Shown piece by piece: positions 5,731-10,000 of a DNA stretch of 10,000 bases (positions within the stretch are counted from its first letter, which is position 1; every line of letters begins with the position of its first letter). The notes under the pieces are model-generated. The model was not told the DNA's origin. It ran no database searches and was given only the letters and a program-made list of their open reading frames with translations. The translations under genes and the position numbers were made by a program. This DNA comes from Treponema sp. GTDB lineage: Bacteria; Spirochaetota; Spirochaetia; Treponematales; Breznakiellaceae. The stretch spans positions 1 through 10,000 of the forward strand of contig JAIWNU010000082.1 in NCBI GenBank assembly GCA_020216655.1, read 5' to 3'.

Positions 5731-5770
5731 GTGGGAAATAGTGGGAAAATATAGGAAAAAGTGGAATGGA
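5731..5770 (+). promoter_or_regulatory. MraZ-box operator: four tandem 10-bp repeats over the mraZ leader and start
   Basis: Four units in a 10-bp register start at 5731, 5741, 5751 and 5761: GTGGGAAATA, GTGGGAAAAT, ATAGGAAAAA and GTGGAATGGA. The first two hold perfect TGGGA cores and the last two are degenerate. MraZ of E. coli is known to bind TGGGN direct repeats with 5-nt gaps ahead of its own gene, which is the same 10-bp period. The third unit supplies the AGGA ribosome binding site (5753-5756), and the fourth contains the ATG at 5766. The array lies wholly downstream of the predicted transcription start, so bound MraZ would block promoter clearance or elongation. Confidence 0.85.
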
Positions 5771-6209
5771 GCTGTTGACTGGTGAGTTTAAAAACACCTT
5801 GGATGAAAAGGGGCGCCTCAGCCTTCCAGCTCGGTTGCGAGCTGAATTGCCCGGTAATATTTTGGTGATGACCCAGGGTGTTGACCGTTGTCTGTGGCTC
5901 TTTTCCCCTGAGCAATGGAAGGCCCTGTCCCGGAAATTGATGGAAGCCACTTCTCCGTTTCAAGCCCGTTCCCGCATGGTACAGCGAAGAATCATAGCGC
6001 CTGCTCAGGAAGTAGAAATTGATAAGGCTGGCAGGATTGCCATTCCGCAGAGTCTCAGGGAATTTGCAGCTTTAAACCGGGAATGTGTGATCCTTGGAAT
6101 TGATAAATATATAGAAATTTGGGATGCGGATCAGTACCGGCAGTACTGGGATGAAAATGAAGCAGAATTCCGATCTGCGGCGGAAGAGCTGGGCTCGGTA
6201 TTCCTGTAA
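5766..6209 (+). CDS. mraZ: Transcriptional regulator MraZ
   Basis: This 147-residue protein is the first gene of the dcw operon and a DNA-binding regulator of it. It has the two AbrB/SpoVT-like MraZ domains. The first carries L-D-E-K-G-R-L-S-L-P-A-R (12-23) and the second carries I-D-K-A-G-R-I-A-I-P (85-94), both with the D-x-x-G-R signature of the family. Its size is normal. The family forms ring-shaped oligomers that bind spaced TGGGA repeats, and such repeats lie immediately upstream, so negative autoregulation is likely. The start ATG at 5766 has AGGA at 9-nt spacing inside the operator. The gene ends 13 nt before rsmH. Confidence 0.97.
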   Translation: MELLTGEFKNTLDEKGRLSLPARLRAELPGNILVMTQGVDRCLWLFSPEQWKALSRKLMEATSPFQARSRMVQRRIIAPAQEVEIDKAGRIAIPQSLREFAALNRECVILGIDKYIEIWDADQYRQYWDENEAEFRSAAEELGSVFL

Positions 6210-6222
6210 GGGGAGGGGATGA

Positions 6223-7185
6223 ATGGAATCTGAAGTTGTCCAATATGTGCATACCCCGGTACTGCTTGCAGAAACCCTGCATTATCTAGCTCCCCGCGGT
6301 GAAAATGCCCTCATGGTAGATGCTACTCTTGGCGAAGGCGGCCATAGTTATGCTTTTCTTTCCCAGTTCCCGACACTTCGCATCATTGGAGTAGATGCAG
6401 ACCCAGTGATACAGGAAGTTGCCCGGAAACGACTTTCTGTGTTTGGTGAGCGGATTCACTTCTATTCTGGATGGTCTCATACGTTTTTTGCCGAATATCC
6501 CACCGAAATAAAACGCCCGGATCTTATTCTTATAGATCTGGGCATAAGTCTTTTCCATTATGAGAAAAGCGGCAGGGGGTTTAGTTTCAGAAAGGGCGAA
6601 ATACTTGATATGAGGTTAGATCCCCATTTTGGACCCAGCGCTGCGGATCTGGTAATGCAGCTTCCTGAGGGTGAATTGGCTGACCTCATTTATCAAAATG
6701 GTGAAGAACGCTATTCCCGGCGTATTGCCCATGCCATAGTTGAGGCACGGAAAAGAAGTAAAATCGAAACAACCGATGCGCTTGCGGCCCTTATAGAAAA
6801 AGCAGTCCCCGCATCTTACCGGCATGGACCGATACATCCAGCTACCAGGACGTTTCAAGCCCTTCGTATTTCGGTAAACGGCGAACTGAGCCGTCTTGAG
6901 TCCTTGCTTGACTCAGCACTGCATGTTCTGGAAAATGGCGGGCGGCTTGGAGTAATTACCTTTCATTCTCTCGAAGATCGAATAGTAAAAAATTTTTTCC
7001 GGAATCAGAACAAGGACTGCACCTGTCCGCCTGAAGCGCCGATATGTACATGTAAGGGACAGCGGACAGTTGCACTGGTTACAAAAAAGCCGGTTGTTCC
7101 TGGGCCGGAAGAAATACGAGCCAATCCCCCCAGCAGGAGTGCAAAATTGCGGGTAGTGGAAAAAGTTTTGGAGGAAAACCTGTAA
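6223..7185 (+). CDS. rsmH: 16S rRNA (cytosine(1402)-N(4))-methyltransferase RsmH
   Basis: This 320-residue SAM-dependent enzyme (formerly MraW) methylates N4 of C1402 in 16S rRNA at the ribosomal P site. Visible motifs are HTPVLL (10-15), the SAM loop DATLGEGGHS (33-42), GVDAD (56-60), IDLGIS (104-109), RGFSF...LDMRLD (118-133), HPATRTFQALR (205-215) and TFHSLEDR (246-253). A CxC...CxC cluster (C266, C268, C275, C277), seen in many family members, precedes the C-terminal NPPSRSAKLR. The usual DLGVSSxQ block reads DLGISLFHYE here, a small departure. ATG 6223 follows GGGGAGG. An ATG at 6219 in another frame stops after four codons and is ignored. The stop overlaps the next start by one base (TAATG). 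Confidence 0.97.
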   Translation: MESEVVQYVHTPVLLAETLHYLAPRGENALMVDATLGEGGHSYAFLSQFPTLRIIGVDADPVIQEVARKRLSVFGERIHFYSGWSHTFFAEYPTEIKRPDLILIDLGISLFHYEKSGRGFSFRKGEILDMRLDPHFGPSAADLVMQLPEGELADLIYQNGEERYSRRIAHAIVEARKRSKIETTDALAALIEKAVPASYRHGPIHPATRTFQALRISVNGELSRLESLLDSALHVLENGGRLGVITFHSLEDRIVKNFFRNQNKDCTCPPEAPICTCKGQRTVALVTKKPVVPGPEEIRANPPSRSAKLRVVEKVLEENL

Positions 7186-7475
7186 TGCTGAAGCGGCTTT
7201 TGTTGTATTTCTGGGTTATAAGTATCCCCATCTTTTTTGGTTTGAACGCGTGGCAGGCTGCCCGATACTATCAGCTTGCGGAAGAGGTTCGCAGGCTGGA
7301 AAAAGTACAGCAGGATCAGATAGAACAAAATAAGCGGATTGTAGCTGGTATCGCCGTATTGTCTGGCTCAGAGCGAATTGCAAAAATTGCCCGGGATGAG
7401 CTCTTGCTGCAGAAAAAGGATCCTTCAGAAATTATGCAGATTCATATTGGTAAAAGGACGAATCAAGATGGCTGA
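7185..7475 (+). CDS. ftsL: FtsL-like cell division protein
   Basis: This 96-residue protein has the FtsL/DivIC plan: a short cytoplasmic start (LKR), one membrane segment (about 4-20), then a periplasmic coiled coil (about 26-58, AEEVRRLEKVQQDQIEQNKR region) and a short tail with SERIAKIARDELLL. FtsL joins FtsQ and FtsB in the divisome and helps activate septal peptidoglycan synthesis. Sequence conservation is always low in this family, so the call rests on topology and on its place between rsmH and murF. Its ATG overlaps the rsmH stop by one base, and GGAGG at 7170-7174 lies 10 nt upstream. Its 3' end overlaps murF by 8 nt. Confidence 0.8.
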   Translation: MLKRLLLYFWVISIPIFFGLNAWQAARYYQLAEEVRRLEKVQQDQIEQNKRIVAGIAVLSGSERIAKIARDELLLQKKDPSEIMQIHIGKRTNQDG

Positions 7476-8874
7476 TTCCCTATTGATGTCCCTGGATGAG
7501 CTCGTTCAGGCTGTAAAAGGAACTGTGTTATATGCCTCCCCGGCCTCTAAAAAGGGCTTTTCGTCCGTTACAATAGATTCCCGTAAAGTAGTTCCCGGTA
7601 GTCTCTTTGTTGCACTGCCAGGATCAACCCAGGATGGGCACAATTACATAGAAAGCGCCTTTTCATCCGGAGCCGCAGTTGTTTTAATGCAGGAAGACCG
7701 GATCCAGGATTACAAAGACCGGGCTGTTGAGGGGGCGCAAAAACAAGAGGCTACAGTTATTGCGGTTCCGAATACGCTGCATGCACTGCAGCAGGCAGCG
7801 AAAACATATCTCGATAAGTTCCCTCATTTACTAAAAATTGGTATTACCGGATCGTCCGGGAAAACGACGGTTAAGGAGCTTACTGCAGCTATCTTACGGC
7901 AGGAAAAACAAGTTATCATGAATGAAGGAAACTTGAATTCCGAAACAGGACTTCCGCTGTCGGTCTTTTCCGTTCGCGCAGAACATCAGATTGGTGTTTT
8001 TGAAATGGGAATGAACCGGCAGGGTGAAATCGCCGAGCTTGCGGTGGTTCTGCGACCCCATATTGCGTTAATAACCAATATCGGAACTGCCCATATCGGA
8101 ATTCTCGGTTCAAAGGATAATATTGCTAAAGAAAAAAAAGCTATTTTTTCTCAATTTAACGGAAAAGAGCTAGGCCTTATTCCCGAATACGATACCTATG
8201 CAGATTTTCTTGCCAGGGATGTGAATGGACAAGTTAAATGGTATGGGCCCCGTTCAACCCCGCTTTTTGGAGGCGGACGAAATCTGGGACTTGATGGTAT
8301 CGAATTGCTCTGGGGCGGTAAAACAATCCGTATAGCCCTTGCGGGGCAGCACAATATTTTAAACGCCCTAGCTGCGTCGGCCTTGGCAGAGAGTGCGGGA
8401 GCTAGTAAAGAAGCGGTCTATAATGGTTTATCTTCGGTGAAACCGCTTTTTGGACGGGGAGAAATTTTTAAGGGACCTATTACCTTAATTCGTGATTGTT
8501 ATAATGCTAACCCTGAATCGACTATTGCCGCCATTGAGTTTTGTGATGATCTTAATTGGTCAGGCAAAAGAATTTATGTGATTGGATCCATGCTGGAACT
8601 GGGCGCTGACTCTGAGGCGGAGCATCGCAGGGTTGCTTCTGTTCTATCTCATTCAAAGGCGGATGTCATATTCCTTTTTGGTGCGGAAACCGAATGTATG
8701 CAGGAAGTTCTGCGCACTAATGCAAAAGCAAAGGTTTGGCATACCACTGATATGGAATTGCTTAAAAAGGAACTTGCTTCCGCTGTATCTGAGGGGGACC
8801 TGGTTCTCCTTAAAGGATCCCGGGGAGTTGCCCTGGAGCGATTAACTGATGTTGTAAAAAGTCAAGGAGTATAG
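7468..8874 (+). CDS. murF: UDP-N-acetylmuramoyl-tripeptide--D-alanyl-D-alanine ligase MurF
   Basis: This 468-residue cytoplasmic Mur ligase adds D-Ala-D-Ala to the UDP-MurNAc-tripeptide, completing the pentapeptide precursor. It has three domains in order: an N-terminal substrate domain with TIDSRKVVPGSLFVAL (35-50), the central ATPase domain and a C-terminal domain. The ATPase domain has the P-loop GSSGKTT (128-134), GNLNSETGLP (154-163), FEMGMNRQGE (178-187), TNIGTAHIG (203-211) and KEKKAIF (221-227, the expected modified-lysine region). GQHNILNALAA (293-303) and DCYNANPES (343-351) follow, with GSMLELG (373-379) near the end. DCYNANP is characteristic of MurF over MurE or MurD. The start at 7468 is preferred to upstream in-frame codons, which lie inside ftsL, because AAAAGGA sits 9 nt before it. 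The gap to mraY is 2 nt. Confidence 0.97.
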   Translation: MADSLLMSLDELVQAVKGTVLYASPASKKGFSSVTIDSRKVVPGSLFVALPGSTQDGHNYIESAFSSGAAVVLMQEDRIQDYKDRAVEGAQKQEATVIAVPNTLHALQQAAKTYLDKFPHLLKIGITGSSGKTTVKELTAAILRQEKQVIMNEGNLNSETGLPLSVFSVRAEHQIGVFEMGMNRQGEIAELAVVLRPHIALITNIGTAHIGILGSKDNIAKEKKAIFSQFNGKELGLIPEYDTYADFLARDVNGQVKWYGPRSTPLFGGGRNLGLDGIELLWGGKTIRIALAGQHNILNALAASALAESAGASKEAVYNGLSSVKPLFGRGEIFKGPITLIRDCYNANPESTIAAIEFCDDLNWSGKRIYVIGSMLELGADSEAEHRRVASVLSHSKADVIFLFGAETECMQEVLRTNAKAKVWHTTDMELLKKELASAVSEGDLVLLKGSRGVALERLTDVVKSQGV

Positions 8875-8876
8875 TC

Positions 8877-9956
8877 ATGTTTCTTGAGTATTTATATCCC
8901 CTGGTGAAATACTTTACCCCCTTTAACGTTTTCCGATATCTTACATTCAGAGCTGCCTATGGAGCCCTGACCGCCCTGTTTATCTCATTCCTATTCGGGC
9001 CAAGGATTATCGAAGCGCTTCGCACCCTGAAAGTCGGCCAGTCCATACGGGATGACGGCCCCCAATCGCACCTCAAGAAGGGCGGTACCCCTACTATGGG
9101 CGGTACCCTGATCATTTTGGCTGTTGTAGTCTCTGTTATCCTGTGGCAGGATCTGCATAATTTTTATGTATGGCTCACTTTGGCAGGTTTTCTTGGCTTC
9201 GGTGCAGTCGGATTTATAGACGATTACCTCAAGGTGACCCAAAAAAACTCTAAGGGCCTTCCCGCCTGGGCAAAACTGGTTGGGCAGTTCGGAGTAGCTA
9301 TAGCGATAACAGTGACTCTGTACTATTCACAGGACGATCACATCACCAAGCTGTATATTCCTTTTTTCAAAAATCCTGTGATCGATATGGGATGGACATG
9401 GATTCCGTTTGCAGTGCTGCTTTTGGTATGGGAATCCAATGCGGTTAATTTGACCGATGGTCTTGACGGTCTTGCCATTGGCTTGGTTATTCTCGTCTTT
9501 ATTGCCCTTTCAATCCTTACCTATTTAAGCGGAAGGGCTGACTATGCTGCCTATCTTGGTATCCCCTATCTCCCGGGCGCAGGAGAGCTGACTATTTTTT
9601 GCCTTGCGGTGGTCGGCGCGAGCGTTGGTTTCCTTTGGTTCAATGCGCACCCTGCTGAAGTGTTTATGGGCGATGTGGGTAGCCTCTCCCTTGGCGGCCT
9701 CATGGCAGTTCTTTCCTTAATTATCAAGAAAGAGATATTGATTTTAATTATCGGGGGAGTATTCCTGCTGGAAGGTCTTTCGGTTGTTTTGCAGGTTGTT
9801 TCTTACAAATTTAGGAAAAAACGCATCTTTAAGATGGCGCCCCTGCACCATCATTTTGAACTGTCCGGGTGGGCCGAAACAAAGGTTGTTATTCGGTTCT
9901 GGATTTTGGGAGGGCTTTTTGCCCTTATCGCTATTTCAACACTGAAAATACAATGA
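8877..9956 (+). CDS. mraY: Phospho-N-acetylmuramoyl-pentapeptide transferase MraY
   Basis: This 359-residue integral membrane enzyme transfers phospho-MurNAc-pentapeptide from UDP to undecaprenyl phosphate, forming lipid I. About ten membrane segments are visible. Signatures include SHLKKGGTPTMGG (64-76), GFIDDYLKV (112-120) with the Asp115-Asp116 pair, NLTDGLDGLA (181-190), FNAHPAEVFMGDVGS (245-259) with Asp256, and the late cytoplasmic loop MAPLHHHFELSGW (310-322) with His314-316. All metal- and substrate-binding aspartates expected for the family are present, and the length is typical. ATG 8877 has AAGGAG at 7-nt spacing and lies 2 nt after the murF stop. The stop overlaps the next start (ATGA), so the operon continues. 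Confidence 0.98.
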   Translation: MFLEYLYPLVKYFTPFNVFRYLTFRAAYGALTALFISFLFGPRIIEALRTLKVGQSIRDDGPQSHLKKGGTPTMGGTLIILAVVVSVILWQDLHNFYVWLTLAGFLGFGAVGFIDDYLKVTQKNSKGLPAWAKLVGQFGVAIAITVTLYYSQDDHITKLYIPFFKNPVIDMGWTWIPFAVLLLVWESNAVNLTDGLDGLAIGLVILVFIALSILTYLSGRADYAAYLGIPYLPGAGELTIFCLAVVGASVGFLWFNAHPAEVFMGDVGSLSLGGLMAVLSLIIKKEILILIIGGVFLLEGLSVVLQVVSYKFRKKRIFKMAPLHHHFELSGWAETKVVIRFWILGGLFALIAISTLKIQ

Positions 9957-10000
9957 GCAATTATAATCTGGGGATGGAGTGGGCCGGCGCAAAAAAGCAA
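9953..10000 (+). CDS. Start of the next dcw gene, probably ftsW (cut by the right edge)
   Basis: An ATG at 9953 overlaps the mraY stop (ATGA) and opens 16 codons, M-S-N-Y-N-L-G-M-E-W-A-G-A-K-K-Q, to the window edge. No clear Shine-Dalgarno sequence precedes it, so translational coupling to mraY is likely. No family motif is visible in so short a stretch. By gene order in dcw clusters it could be ftsW or murD. ftsW is favoured because, from memory, treponemal clusters have ftsW, ftsQ, ftsA and ftsZ after murF. Confidence 0.6.
   Translation, partial: MSNYNLGMEWAGAKKQ

Noticed and set aside
7378..7467. Upstream extension of murF by 30 codons
   Set aside because: These codons lie inside the ftsL-like gene in another frame. 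The ATG at 7468 has a ribosome binding site and gives a normal MurF N-terminus.
1..10000. CRISPR arrays, tRNA or rRNA genes, insertion sequences and prophage genes
   Set aside because: I saw no regularly spaced repeats with unique spacers, no cloverleaf or rRNA sequence, and no transposase or phage motifs on either strand.

Overview
The window looks like a chromosomal segment of a spirochaete of the Treponema / Spirochaetaceae type. The strongest sign is a tandem pair of FlaA-family flagellar sheath genes, a family known from spirochaetes. They lie beside a class II fructose-bisphosphate aldolase gene. From memory, Treponema pallidum has the same neighbourhood (fba next to two flaA-like genes), but I could not check this. 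Intermediate GC content and clear -35/-10 promoters and Shine-Dalgarno sites would fit a free-living or gut treponeme. The species is not determined.

Layout. Bases 1-80 (minus) hold the first codons of infC (initiation factor IF-3), with a TTG start and their own promoter. Bases 209-829 (plus) encode an unrecognised multi-pass membrane protein. It converges on fba (886-1884, minus), with a bidirectional-type hairpin between them. Bases 2019-2828 (plus) encode an unrecognised membrane-anchored exported protein with a distant look of a periplasmic-binding fold. Next come two FlaA-family genes (2939-3691 and 3702-4421), transcribed from a near-consensus sigma70 promoter and closed by a strong intrinsic terminator.

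Bases 4556-5582 (minus) are a two-gene overlapping unit of unknown function. The larger product has a D-x9-E-x-Q arrangement compatible with a PD-(D/E)xK-type nuclease fold, plus a possible C-terminal winged helix. This is the least explained part of the window.

From 5694 to the end (plus) lies the division and cell-wall (dcw) cluster: mraZ, rsmH, an ftsL-like gene, murF, mraY and the first codons of a further gene, probably ftsW. Its promoter (5694-5722) is followed at once by four 10-bp-spaced MraZ-box-like repeats (5731-5770), which run over the mraZ ribosome binding site and start codon. The genes are packed with overlaps or very short gaps, implying one operon. MraZ and RsmH are its regulator and rRNA methylase. 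FtsL acts in the divisome, MurF completes the UDP-MurNAc-pentapeptide and MraY moves it to the lipid carrier. No stretch over 300 bases lacks a gene; the longest gap, 5583-5765, is a divergent regulatory region.
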